55,450 nt of DNA from Mycobacterium sp. ST-F2 (GTDB lineage: Bacteria; Actinomycetota; Actinomycetes; Mycobacteriales; Mycobacteriaceae), in assembly GCF_001905655.1 (NCBI RefSeq), contig NZ_JMHT01000052.1, positions 1 to 55,450 on the forward strand. The letters run 5' to 3'. Below the pieces are notes generated by a model, which saw only the letters and a program-made list of their open reading frames with translations, made no database searches and had not been told where the DNA came from. The number at the start of each line of letters is the position of its first letter. Within the stretch, counting starts at the first letter, position 1. The position numbers were made by a program, and so were the translations under genes. Shown one piece after another: positions 34,901 through 43,254 of the stretch.

Positions 34901-34956
34901 CAGGCAGGTCAAGGGATTAATTCCGCTGGCAGGAAATTAATGTTTACTGGCAGGAA
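34901..34956. promoter_or_regulatory. Direct and inverted repeats upstream of the esp-like operon
   Basis: CTGGCAGGAA occurs at 34926-34935 and 34947-34956, 21 bases apart (two helical turns), with a near copy CAGGCAGG at 34901-34908. The same stretch holds an inverted pair TTAATTCC (34917-34924) and GGAAATTAA (34932-34940). It lies 150-200 bases before the first esp-like ATG and beyond the start of the divergent small secreted gene. A regulator-binding role is inferred. Confidence 0.45.
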
Positions 34957-35103
34957 TTGCTGTGCCCCAGGCCACACGAATCGACCTATTCGCCATGTCA
35001 CGGAGTTCCGAATTAGCGCAATGGAGGGGCTTGCAGCGCTGTTAGGCTCGATTTCACCGGCGAGGGTCCGCCGGGGCGATTGAGGAATCGGGGAGGGTTC
35101 TGC

Positions 35104-36774
35104 ATGGGTCCGCGTCATCGTGGCGGCAACAACAGATCGGATCATCCGTCGACGCCGCACAATCGGGACCACCGCCCGCGCCACGACGACGAGCCCACGC
35201 GGCCCATCCCACACCCGGACCGCAACGACCACGACGGCAACAACCCGCGGCGCGGCAACCAACACGACGGCAACCCGAGCCGGCGCAACCATGACGGCGG
35301 CGACGCGCCCAGCCTCGGCGAGAAGATCAACGACGTCCTCGGCAAGGCCAGCGATGCCCTCGACACCGCCGAATCCATCGGGGAGAACGTCAAGAAGCTG
35401 ATGCAAGGCGATCCGATGGGCGCCATCGGGCTGGTGAGCGACGCGGGCGATCTCGCAAAACTGCTCCTGCCTGCGGCCGCACCGACCCCCATCATCGAGG
35501 TCGGCATGTACGGGCTGACGCTCGCGGCGCTCGGCTTCGGAATGGGCGACCCGGACACCGGGGAATCGTTCTCGGACGGCGCCGAGCTTTTTCAGGCCGC
35601 CGGCGACGGACTCAGCACCGCCTATCCGAACGAGTGGCACGGCAGTGCCGCGTCGGCGTATTCCAGCCGGAATGCCGAGCAGATCGGCAGTGCCGAACAG
35701 TTGCTGCAGGCCGACAACCTCGTCGTGCAAATCCTGGGCGAAGAAGCCGACCAGGTCGCTGCCGGACGCGAGACGATGGACAACATCGCCACCTGCCTCG
35801 GTGCGATGATCCCCGTCTGCATGGCGCTGGAGGCGACGGTCGTCGGCGCCCCGGAATCACTTGCGCTGCAGGCCGCTTCCGTCGCCGTCGCCGCCGCGGC
35901 CTCCGCCATGGCGATGAACAACATGATGTCTCAATCATCAAGCAACGCATCGAGATTGAGCCAGGCGACGAGCATGTACCAGACCGCGTCGCACGCTCCG
36001 CCGCTGAGCACCATGCCTCCGCCCCCGGCCGGCACCGGCAATGACGGCAAGGGCAATCCTTCCGGCGACCCAGGCAAGCCCAGCGCGCCGACCACGGATT
36101 CGCCGTACGGCCCGGGCACCGGTACCCCCACGGGCAATCCGCCCGGCACCGGCACGGGTACCGGCACCGGAGGCGGCGGTGGTTCGGGCTCCGGCGGCGG
36201 TTCAGGCTCCGGTGGCGGTTCCGGTTCAGGGTCCGGCGGTGGCGGCGCCCCGAGCATGCCGAAGGTGCCCGAAATGCCCTCGGCCCCAGCGGCATCGGGC
36301 GCCGGCACCGGCGCCGGTGCCGGCATGGGCGGCATGCCGTCCATGCCGCAGATGGGTGGCGGCTCCGGCAGTGGTGGCGGCGGAGGTCTCCTCGGTACCC
36401 TCGCCGGTCTCGCGGGACAGGCCGCGCAAACCGCGACGCAGGCGGCTCAAGCTGCACAGCAGGGCAAGCAGGACCCGGGCGCTCAGGATCCGAACGCGCA
36501 AGATCCCAACGCGCTCGGTGCGGACAAGGACGGCGACGGCAAGCCGGACGACCCGGCCGCCGACCCCAACGCCCAACCTGCCGAGGAGAAGCCGCCGGGT
36601 GCGCAGGCCGGAACCGAGTCACCGGCGGGCCGCGCACCCATCCAGGTGTCGTTCGACGACGGCGCCCACCACGTCGAGGTGGCCGTCGATCCCGAGACCG
36701 CCAAGGGCCCCGTCCACGTCAGCCTCGATCCCGCGAATCCCACTGCGCCACCGCGCATCACGACCGAAATCTAG
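35104..36774 (+). CDS. EspE/EspA-family protein, first copy
   Basis: A 556-residue protein with a good ribosome-binding site (GGGAGGG at 35091-35097, 6 bases from the ATG). Residues 1-70 are disordered and rich in Arg, His, Asn and Asp. Residues 75-300 are helical with the EspA/EspE core NEWHGSAASAYSSRNAEQ (Trp178-x-Gly180). Residues 300-420 are Pro/Gly/Ser-rich. A second low-complexity acidic stretch precedes a conserved C-terminus (FDDGAHHVEVAVDPETAK, then ITTEI). By analogy with EspE of ESX-1, it is expected to be an exported type VII substrate pairing with the following EspF-like protein; that is inferred. Confidence 0.75.
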   Translation: MGPRHRGGNNRSDHPSTPHNRDHRPRHDDEPTRPIPHPDRNDHDGNNPRRGNQHDGNPSRRNHDGGDAPSLGEKINDVLGKASDALDTAESIGENVKKLMQGDPMGAIGLVSDAGDLAKLLLPAAAPTPIIEVGMYGLTLAALGFGMGDPDTGESFSDGAELFQAAGDGLSTAYPNEWHGSAASAYSSRNAEQIGSAEQLLQADNLVVQILGEEADQVAAGRETMDNIATCLGAMIPVCMALEATVVGAPESLALQAASVAVAAAASAMAMNNMMSQSSSNASRLSQATSMYQTASHAPPLSTMPPPPAGTGNDGKGNPSGDPGKPSAPTTDSPYGPGTGTPTGNPPGTGTGTGTGGGGGSGSGGGSGSGGGSGSGSGGGGAPSMPKVPEMPSAPAASGAGTGAGAGMGGMPSMPQMGGGSGSGGGGGLLGTLAGLAGQAAQTATQAAQAAQQGKQDPGAQDPNAQDPNALGADKDGDGKPDDPAADPNAQPAEEKPPGAQAGTESPAGRAPIQVSFDDGAHHVEVAVDPETAKGPVHVSLDPANPTAPPRITTEI

Positions 36775-36795
36775 TCTTCAACAAAGGAGCAACAC

Positions 36796-37110
36796 ATGGG
36801 CGGCAAGCTCAGCGTCGAGACCTCGGAGTTGCAGGAACTCTCCACCAAACAGAACGACGCCGCAGCGGTGTTCAGCGCTGCCGGCAACACCACGTCCTAT
36901 GTCGAGGTCAAGGTGCTGGCCACCCATGGGCCGCTGTGCATGTCGACCCAGTCGGCCCTGAGCGCCGCGAACAACGCACGTAAGGCCGCCTGCGAGCAGA
37001 TGATGAACAAGTCGCGCAAGCTCGCATCGAATCTGACGACGGCCGGGGCCCGGTACGACCAGACGGACGCGCAGGAAGGCTCCAACCTCAGCAAGCAGAT
37101 GCAGATCTGA
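36796..37110 (+). CDS. EspC/EspF-family protein (DUF2580), first copy
   Basis: A 104-residue helical protein with ribosome-binding site AAAGGAG (36783-36789). THGPLCMSTQSALSAANNAR resembles the EspC stretch around THGPYC. The C-terminal half has YDQTD (Tyr87 to Asp91), the YxxxD type VII export signal. EspC/EspF-type proteins are secreted with an EspA/EspE partner through ESX-1. It lies 21 bases after the first EspE-like gene and 3 bases before the EspH-like gene, so it is in the same operon. Confidence 0.78.
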   Translation: MGGKLSVETSELQELSTKQNDAAAVFSAAGNTTSYVEVKVLATHGPLCMSTQSALSAANNARKAACEQMMNKSRKLASNLTTAGARYDQTDAQEGSNLSKQMQI

Positions 37111-37113
37111 TCG

Positions 37114-37692
37114 ATGCCAGACCATTCTTGGGACGACCACGACGACGAGCACCTCGCCGAACCCGACGGCGCGCTCGACTACTTCGCCACGGACGGCACT
37201 GAGGACCCGGACCCGGAGGACTCGGGGCTGGATCTGATCGTGACATCGGACGAAAATCCCGGCGCGTCAGCCGAAACCGACTCGTACGCAGTAGCGATGG
37301 AGACCGTAGCCACCCCGGCAGCGGACGACGAAGAAGCGCAGGATGACGACGCGCCGCGCGTGGTGGTGTTCGCGGTGGCCGATCCCGCGGGCAACGTCAC
37401 GGCCGAGGCGTCCATCGCCGGTTCGATCCAGCGGATCAAACTCGCCCCAGGGGCCGCCTCCCTGACCGAGGCCGACCTGACCCGCAGCATCCTGGCGACG
37501 GCGAAGCTCGCCAACATGAAGGGCCGTGCGGTGCAACGAGCCCTCATCGAAGGCGTCCTCGCGGCCGAAGGACTCGACGAGGACCGCGTCGAGGCCATCA
37601 TCGAGACCAACGCGCCGGACCTGCCGACACCGCGCCAAGCCGATGCCGCGGTCGCCGCGGCCGAGGCCGCCTACCTCCGCGGTGAACATTGA
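37114..37692 (+). CDS. EspH-family protein (DUF2694), first copy
   Basis: A 192-residue acidic protein. Residues 1-80 are Asp/Glu-rich and disordered. Residues 82-190 read VVVFAVADPAGNVTAEASIA, SILATAKLANMKGRAVQRAL and LPTPRQADAAVAAAEAAYLR, matching EspH (Rv3867) by eye, including the LPTPE/R-A-A ending. The fold resembles the YbaB-like domain found in ESX-associated proteins. EspH in M. tuberculosis is cytosolic and helps secretion of EspE/EspF. It is the last gene of the first triad. Confidence 0.72.
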   Translation: MPDHSWDDHDDEHLAEPDGALDYFATDGTEDPDPEDSGLDLIVTSDENPGASAETDSYAVAMETVATPAADDEEAQDDDAPRVVVFAVADPAGNVTAEASIAGSIQRIKLAPGAASLTEADLTRSILATAKLANMKGRAVQRALIEGVLAAEGLDEDRVEAIIETNAPDLPTPRQADAAVAAAEAAYLRGEH

Positions 37693-37736
37693 GTGCCGAC
37701 GCGCGGCCGGCCGGCGAACGCGCCTGGGCGGCATAG

Positions 37737-39230
37737 ATGTTCGGCGGGCTCACAGACTTCCTGACCGATGTCGGTCGTGGCGCCGCCAAGGTTGTCAGCG
37801 GCGTCGACCACGCGGTCGATGAGGTCGGCCACGCGTTGGCCGAAGGCGTTCAGACCTACACCCACACCTTGAGTGAGGTCGGCGAAACCGTTCTCGACGG
37901 CGGTGAACAACTGGTCGAAGGTCTGGTCGACGGCGTCAAAGACACCGTGGCAGCCGAACTCGGGCTCCTGGGCGACGTCAACAACGCGATCATGAACGGT
38001 GTCATGGCCGTCGGCGGACTGGTCGCCGATGGTGCGGAGATGGCCGGCAAGTTGTTCGAGATGGCGTCGTGGGAGACGCCGATCATCGCGCGTGGCCTGC
38101 AGGACCTCGACAAGATGTCCAAGCAACTGGGCACCGGCGCACCCGAAAATGGCGAGTCGTTCAGCAAGGGCGCCGCCGAATTGAAGTCGGGCGCCACAAC
38201 TCTCGGGCAGGCGGTCCCCGGCGACAGCTGGTCCGGCAGCGGCGCCAGCGCCTACTCGACCAAGAACAAGAGCCAGATCGAGCAGACCACCGCCATCGCC
38301 AAGGCCGACGCCGCCGTCGCGAAAATCCTTGCCCGAGAAGCAGGGCAGCTCGCCGCAGCGCGCAAGCAGCTGGACGTCATCTCCACAATGCTGTCCTTGG
38401 CGATTCCCGGGGCGGTGATGTCGCTGCACATGGGCGATCTGGTCGGGTGGCAGGTCAAGCAGATCACCGCGACCAACATCGCGATGGCCGCCGCCGGCCA
38501 GGTCATGAGCACCATGACGGCCCACGCCGCCACCAACGCCACCGAAATGACCGCGGCGGCAAGCGGTTACCAGACGGTGGCGACGGCTACCACGGCTCCC
38601 CCGCCGTCGGCGCCGAAGCCGCCGACCGCTGAGCCCCCGAAACCGGGCACCACGCCGAGTGGAAACACCGGCGGTGGCGGCGGGAGTTCGGGTGGTGGAG
38701 GGAGTTCCGGCGGCGGCGGCGGGGGGTCGCCCGGCGCACCGAAGATGCCGCAAATGGACATGCCCAGCGCGGCAGGCGCTTCCGGCGGGTCCGGCGGCGG
38801 CTCCCCGATGGGCGGCATGCCATCCATGGGCGGCGGCTCGCCGTCGGGTGGCGGGTCTCCTGCCGGTGGCAGCGGAGCCGGCGGTGGGCTCGGGTCGTTG
38901 GGCGAACTGATCGGTCAGGCGATTTCGGCCGCACAGGAGAAGAAGGACGACAAGGGCAAAGACGGCACCGAGGATGCGGCCGAAGAAAAGGACAAGGAAG
39001 AAGACAAAGACAAGGCCGAAGAGGACAAACCCGGCGAGGAACCGAAGGACGCGGCCGGTTCTGCTGCCGGTGACGGCGGCGCGGGGCGCCCGCCCATCCA
39101 CGTCGCGGTCGACGACGGGGTCCGCCGCGTAGAGTTCGACGTCCAGCCCGAGCAGGCGCAGGGCACCGTCCACGTCAGCCTGGATCCGGCCAATCTGGAT
39201 GCGCCGCCGCGCATCACGACCGAGACGTAA
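37737..39230 (+). CDS. EspE/EspA-family protein, second copy
   Basis: A 497-residue paralogue of the first EspE-like protein. The shared core includes NGESFSKGAAELKSGATTL and GDSWSGSGASAYSTKNKSQ (Trp165-x-Gly167). Residues 285-400 are Gly/Ser/Pro low complexity, then comes a Lys/Glu/Asp-rich stretch. The C-terminus (HVAVDDGVRRVEFDVQPEQ, then ITTET) parallels the first copy. Its N-terminus lacks the Arg/His/Asn head and is an amphipathic helical region instead. The ATG at 37737 has no clear ribosome-binding site. Export as an EspE-type substrate is inferred. Confidence 0.75.
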   Translation: MFGGLTDFLTDVGRGAAKVVSGVDHAVDEVGHALAEGVQTYTHTLSEVGETVLDGGEQLVEGLVDGVKDTVAAELGLLGDVNNAIMNGVMAVGGLVADGAEMAGKLFEMASWETPIIARGLQDLDKMSKQLGTGAPENGESFSKGAAELKSGATTLGQAVPGDSWSGSGASAYSTKNKSQIEQTTAIAKADAAVAKILAREAGQLAAARKQLDVISTMLSLAIPGAVMSLHMGDLVGWQVKQITATNIAMAAAGQVMSTMTAHAATNATEMTAAASGYQTVATATTAPPPSAPKPPTAEPPKPGTTPSGNTGGGGGSSGGGGSSGGGGGGSPGAPKMPQMDMPSAAGASGGSGGGSPMGGMPSMGGGSPSGGGSPAGGSGAGGGLGSLGELIGQAISAAQEKKDDKGKDGTEDAAEEKDKEEDKDKAEEDKPGEEPKDAAGSAAGDGGAGRPPIHVAVDDGVRRVEFDVQPEQAQGTVHVSLDPANLDAPPRITTET

Positions 39231-39248
39231 CCCCGAGAGGATCGCATC

Positions 39249-39563
39249 ATGACCGACCTGAAAGTCATCCCCGGGAAGCTGCGGGAATTGTCGGGCAAGC
39301 AGAGCGAAGCCGCTGCGCACTACCCCGCCGCGAGCAGTGCCACCGCGGGGGTGGCCGCCAAGGTGACATCGACGCACGGCACCATCTGCTCGGCCACGGC
39401 CTCCGCCGTGTCCACTGCCATGACAGCGCGCACCACCGCCTGCACCAACCTGCAGACCATGGTGACCCAGACGGCCGAAGACCTCATGACCGCCGCCGGG
39501 CAGTACGAGCGCGCCGACGCCCAGGGCGGCGAGAACATCAACCACACCCCGATGCCGCGCTGA
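39249..39563 (+). CDS. EspC/EspF-family protein, second copy
   Basis: A 104-residue protein, the same length as the first EspF-like copy. It has the ribosome-binding sequence GAGAGG (39235-39240). TSTHGTICSATASAVSTAMT parallels the THGPLC segment of copy one, and GQYERADAQGG carries YxxxD (Tyr86 to Asp90), the type VII export signal. It is in an operon with its EspE-like and EspH-like neighbours (18- and 5-base gaps). Confidence 0.77.
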   Translation: MTDLKVIPGKLRELSGKQSEAAAHYPAASSATAGVAAKVTSTHGTICSATASAVSTAMTARTTACTNLQTMVTQTAEDLMTAAGQYERADAQGGENINHTPMPR

Positions 39564-39568
39564 TCGAC

Positions 39569-40099
39569 ATGCCCGGCGACTGGGATGACCCCGACGAGGA
39601 CGACACCGGCTGGCCCGCCGATGACCAGCCCGAAACTGCCTGGGCTCCAACGCAGTACGACGAGCCGATGCATGAAGAACGCTGGGTGCCCGGTGGCGAC
39701 TGGGACCCGCAGCCCCCGGTCGCCGAGTATGAGCCACCCGCGCCGGATACGACCCCGGTCCCGAGTGTCCCGGTCTGGGTGAATGTCTCCAACCCTGCCG
39801 GTTCCATCACCGTGCAGGCCAGTACCGGCGGACGGATCCAACGCGTCGCGCTCTCCCCCGAGGTCGCCCGGATGCCGGAATCTCAACTCGCGCAACAAGT
39901 TCTGGCCACCGCCAAACTGGCCAACCTGAAGGGCCGGGCGGTGCAGCACCTGTTGATCGAACAGATGCTCATCTATCAGGGGTTGGATCGGGCTGCCGCT
40001 TGCGACTACATCGAGCAGCACATGCAGTTGCCGACGCCCGAGGAGTCACTGGCCGCCGAGTCCGAGGCGCGGGCGCAGTACCTGCGGGGCGAGTACTAG
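39569..40099 (+). CDS. EspH-family protein (DUF2694), second copy
   Basis: A 176-residue protein with an acidic, Trp-rich disordered head (DWDDPDEDDTGWPADDQPET). The EspH-like domain is WVNVSNPAGSITVQASTGGR, VLATAKLANLKGRAVQHLLI and LPTPEESLAAESEARAQYLR. AKLANxKGRAVQ is nearly identical between the two copies, showing duplication. It ends the second triad and overlaps rsmE by 4 bases convergently. Confidence 0.72.
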   Translation: MPGDWDDPDEDDTGWPADDQPETAWAPTQYDEPMHEERWVPGGDWDPQPPVAEYEPPAPDTTPVPSVPVWVNVSNPAGSITVQASTGGRIQRVALSPEVARMPESQLAQQVLATAKLANLKGRAVQHLLIEQMLIYQGLDRAAACDYIEQHMQLPTPEESLAAESEARAQYLRGEY

Positions 40100-40833
40100 A
40101 CCTGCCAGCGCGGCGTCAGCACCCCCAGGGCGCCCAACGCGACAGCCGCCGCGGTCGACGTCCGCAGCACCGACGGTCCCAGGCGAACGGCGACGGCGCC
40201 GGCGGCCACCAGGGCCGCCACCTCGCCGTCGGTGATACCGCCTTCCGGTCCGACGATCAGTGTCACGGCTTCGGTCGACGGCGAAATCACGTCGCGCAGC
40301 GCCACTTCGGCCGATTCGTGCAGCACCAGCGTGATGCCTGTACCGATCGAGGCGACCAGCTCAGTCGTGGATACCGGGCCGTTGACCGACGGCACGTACG
40401 GGCGCCGCGACTGCCGAGCCGCCGACCGGGCCACCGCGGCCCACCGTCGTAACCCCTTCTCCACCTTGGCCGCACCGTCCCAGCGCGCGACGCACCGTTC
40501 GGACTGCCAGGCCACGAAGGCATCGGCACCGGCCTCGGTGGCCAATTCGATTGCCAGCTCGGAACGTTCGGATTTGGGCAGCGCCTGGACCACCGTCACC
40601 GCCGGCACCGCGGCCGGGACCTCGGTGACCGACAGCACCCGCGCCGTCAGCCGCCCCTTCACCGCGTCCTCGATGACGCAGTGCGCCAACGTCCCGTCAC
40701 CGTCCGACAGGTCGAGCTCTTCGCCCGGACGGATGCGCCGCACCGTCGCCGCATGGAATCCCTCGTCGCCGTCGACGACGGCCAGCCCGCCGACCTCCGG
40801 TACCGCATCGACGTAGAACAGCGCCCGGCTCAC
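40096..40833 (-). CDS. rsmE: 16S rRNA m3U1498 methyltransferase RsmE
   Basis: A 245-residue SPOUT methyltransferase. LIVGPEGGITDGEVAALVAA is the SAM-binding knot, and LGPSVLRTSTAAAVAL is the second knot motif. It methylates U1498 of 16S rRNA. Matches Rv2372c. It lies 15 bases downstream of dnaJ2 on the same strand and probably ends the hrcA-dnaJ2-rsmE operon. Confidence 0.94.
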   Translation of the reverse strand: MSRALFYVDAVPEVGGLAVVDGDEGFHAATVRRIRPGEELDLSDGDGTLAHCVIEDAVKGRLTARVLSVTEVPAAVPAVTVVQALPKSERSELAIELATEAGADAFVAWQSERCVARWDGAAKVEKGLRRWAAVARSAARQSRRPYVPSVNGPVSTTELVASIGTGITLVLHESAEVALRDVISPSTEAVTLIVGPEGGITDGEVAALVAAGAVAVRLGPSVLRTSTAAAVALGALGVLTPRWQV

Positions 40834-40848
40834 CAGAAGCCCCGAAGG

Positions 40849-42000
40849 CTAACGGCCGCTGAAGGTTTCGCGCAGGCGGCTGAACAGACCGCCACCACCG
40901 CCGGCCACCGCTTGCGTCGACCGCACCTCGGTGACGTCGCGGGACCGCTGCTCCTTGAACTTGCGCAGCAGCTCCAGATCACGGTGGTCGAGCCGGGACG
41001 GCACCACCACGTCGATGTGCGCGTGCAGGTTGCCGCGGACCCCGGACCGCAGGTGCGGCATGCCGTGGCCGCGCAGTGTGGTGACCGAACCGGGTTGGGT
41101 ACCGGGCGCGATGGTGATCTCGGTGGGCCCGTCGAGGATGGCGTCGACGGTCACGGTGGTGCCGAGCGCGGCGTCGACCATCGGCACCGAGACGGTGCAG
41201 TGCAGGTCGTCGCCGTCGCGGAGGAACAGTTCGTGCGGTTGCTCGTGTACCTCGACGTACAGGTCGCCGGCGGGTCCACCGCCCGGGCCGACCTCGCCCT
41301 GGGCAGCCAGGCGCACCCGCATACCCTCTCCGACACCCGCCGGAATCTTGACGCTGACATCACGACGCGCACGCACGCGGCCGTCACCGCCGCAACGGTG
41401 GCACGGGTCGGGGATGACCTCACCGACCCCGCCACACACCGGGCAGGGGCGTGAGGTCATCACGTTGCCGAGCAGCGACCGCTGGACGGTCTGGACCTCG
41501 CCCTGACCGTGGCAGGTGTCGCAGCGGGACGGCTTGGAGTTGCCGTGCGTGCCCTTGCCCTGGCACAGGTCGCACAGCACCGCGGTGTCGACGGTGACCT
41601 GCTTGGTGACGCCCGTCGCGCACTCCTCGAGGTTCAGCCGCAGGCGCAGCAGCGAGTCCGAACCGGGGCGCACCCGGCCGATCGGACCGCGCGAGGACGC
41701 ACCACCGCCGAAGAAGGCCTCGAAGACGTCGCCCAGGCCACCGAAGCCGGCGAAGCCGCCGCCCCCACCGCCACCGCCGGCGCTCTCCATGGGGTCACCA
41801 CCGAGGTCGACGATGCGCCGCTTGTCCGGGTCGCTGAGGACCTCGTAAGCGGTGCTGATCTCGGCGAACCGGGCCTGCGCGCCCTCGTCGGGATTGACGT
41901 CGGGGTGCAGTTCCCGGGCCAGCCTGCGGTAGGCCTTCTTGATCTCCGAGTCGCTGGCGCCCTTGCTCACGCCGAGCAGGCCGTAGTAATCGCGTGCCAC
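40849..42000 (-). CDS. dnaJ2: Chaperone DnaJ2
   Basis: A 383-residue type I J-protein. The J domain (residues 1-65) has the HPD motif in ARELHPDVNPDEG. A Gly/Phe-rich linker follows, then four zinc motifs (CDLCQGKG, CDTCHGQG, CPVCGGVG, CHRCGGDG) at about 145-210, then a C-terminal substrate-binding domain. It activates DnaK ATPase and holds unfolded protein. The start is a GTG at 42000. It is downstream of hrcA, matching Rv2373c. Confidence 0.95.
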   Translation of the reverse strand: MARDYYGLLGVSKGASDSEIKKAYRRLARELHPDVNPDEGAQARFAEISTAYEVLSDPDKRRIVDLGGDPMESAGGGGGGGGFAGFGGLGDVFEAFFGGGASSRGPIGRVRPGSDSLLRLRLNLEECATGVTKQVTVDTAVLCDLCQGKGTHGNSKPSRCDTCHGQGEVQTVQRSLLGNVMTSRPCPVCGGVGEVIPDPCHRCGGDGRVRARRDVSVKIPAGVGEGMRVRLAAQGEVGPGGGPAGDLYVEVHEQPHELFLRDGDDLHCTVSVPMVDAALGTTVTVDAILDGPTEITIAPGTQPGSVTTLRGHGMPHLRSGVRGNLHAHIDVVVPSRLDHRDLELLRKFKEQRSRDVTEVRSTQAVAGGGGGLFSRLRETFSGR

Positions 42001-42041
42001 GCCTAAGAACCTTGCCTAATCTCTCGAATTGCTGGGCACCC

Positions 42042-43073
42042 TCACCGGGTGCCCAGGACCTCGCCTATGTACCGGGCGACGGCCGCGACGTTGGCGATGG
42101 TGCCCGGATAGTCCATCCGGGTGGGGCCCACCACGCCCATGCCGCCGTAAACCTTGCCCAAGCTTCCGTAGGCGGTGCTCACGACGGACGTCCCTGCCAT
42201 CTGCTCGGCCTCGGTTTCGTGGCCGATGCGTACCGTGACTTTACCTGCCTCCTGCTGGGCGGCCAGCAACCGCAGGACCACGACCTGCTCTTCCAGTGCC
42301 TCCAGGACCGACCGCAGGGAGCCGCCGAAATCGGCGGTGTTGCGTGTCAGGTTAGCGGTGCCGCCGAGCAACAGCCGCTCCTCCTGGTGCTCGACCAGGG
42401 TCTCGACCAGCACCGTCGCCGCGCGGCCCACTGCGTCGCCGAGGCCGCCGTGACCGTCCATCTGCGACGCCAGGTCGGCCACCGCGATGGACGCGGCCGA
42501 GAGCAGTTTGCCTTCCAGGGCCGCACCGAGGCGCTCGCGCAGCTGGGCCAGCTCATGCTCGCCGATGGAGTCGCCGAGTTCGACAACCCGCTGGTCAACG
42601 CGTCCGGTATCGGTGATCACCACCAGCAGCAGCCGGGCCGGGGTCAACGCGACGACCTCCAGGTGGCGCACCGTGGACCGCGACAGCGTCGGGTACTGCA
42701 CGATGGCGACCTGCCGGGTCAGCTGCGCCAGCAGGCGGACCGCGCGGCGCAGCACGTCGTCCAGGTCGACCCCGGATTCGAGGAACGTCAGGATCGCGCG
42801 GCGTTCGCCGGACGACAGTGGCTTGACGTCGTCGATCCGGTCGACGAACTCCCGGTAGCCCTTCTCGGTGGGCACGCGACCCGAGCTGGTGTGCGGCTGG
42901 GTGATGTAGCCCTCAGCCTCGAGCACGGCCATGTCGTTGCGCACCGTGGCGCTCGACACACCGAGGTTGTGGCGCTCCACGAGCGTCTTGGAGCCGATGG
43001 GCTCCTTGGTGGAGACGAAGTCCGCGACGATGGCGCGCAGCACCTCGAAGCGACGGTCGTCGGCACTTCCCAT
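42042..43073 (-). CDS. hrcA: Heat-inducible transcription repressor HrcA
   Basis: A 343-residue repressor of class I heat-shock genes. The N-terminal winged helix has RHNLGVSSATVRNDMAVLEA and YITQPHTSSGRVPTEKGYRE; a GAF-like dimerisation domain follows. A strong ribosome-binding site CCTCC (minus-strand GGAGG, 43080-43084) precedes the ATG at 43073. I did not see a CIRCE element (GAGTGCTAA type) upstream. It forms an operon with dnaJ2, matching Rv2374c. Confidence 0.95.
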   Translation of the reverse strand: MGSADDRRFEVLRAIVADFVSTKEPIGSKTLVERHNLGVSSATVRNDMAVLEAEGYITQPHTSSGRVPTEKGYREFVDRIDDVKPLSSGERRAILTFLESGVDLDDVLRRAVRLLAQLTRQVAIVQYPTLSRSTVRHLEVVALTPARLLLVVITDTGRVDQRVVELGDSIGEHELAQLRERLGAALEGKLLSAASIAVADLASQMDGHGGLGDAVGRAATVLVETLVEHQEERLLLGGTANLTRNTADFGGSLRSVLEALEEQVVVLRLLAAQQEAGKVTVRIGHETEAEQMAGTSVVSTAYGSLGKVYGGMGVVGPTRMDYPGTIANVAAVARYIGEVLGTR

Positions 43074-43254
43074 TCGTCACCTCCAGTTTTCTCCGCCCAT
43101 TTTACGGTGACGCTGGATTCCGCCGGGTCACAGAGGCTATCTGGCGGCCGGATGCGTCGGCAAACGCCGGGTCAACCCGCTAGGGTCAGAGCCATGCCGA
43201 CGCTGTCACCGCGGACCCGCTCGGCGCACGGGGAGCTTGCGGAGTGATCTACTC

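Noticed and set aside
36150..38900. CRISPR-like or tandem DNA repeats in the Gly/Ser-rich parts of the EspE-like genes
   Set aside because: These are codon-level low complexity in frame with the proteins (Gly-Gly-Ser runs), without regular spacers.
43074..43254. CIRCE heat-shock operator before hrcA
   Set aside because: I looked for TTAGCACTC and GAGTGCTAA halves in this gap and found none; only a strong ribosome-binding site was seen.
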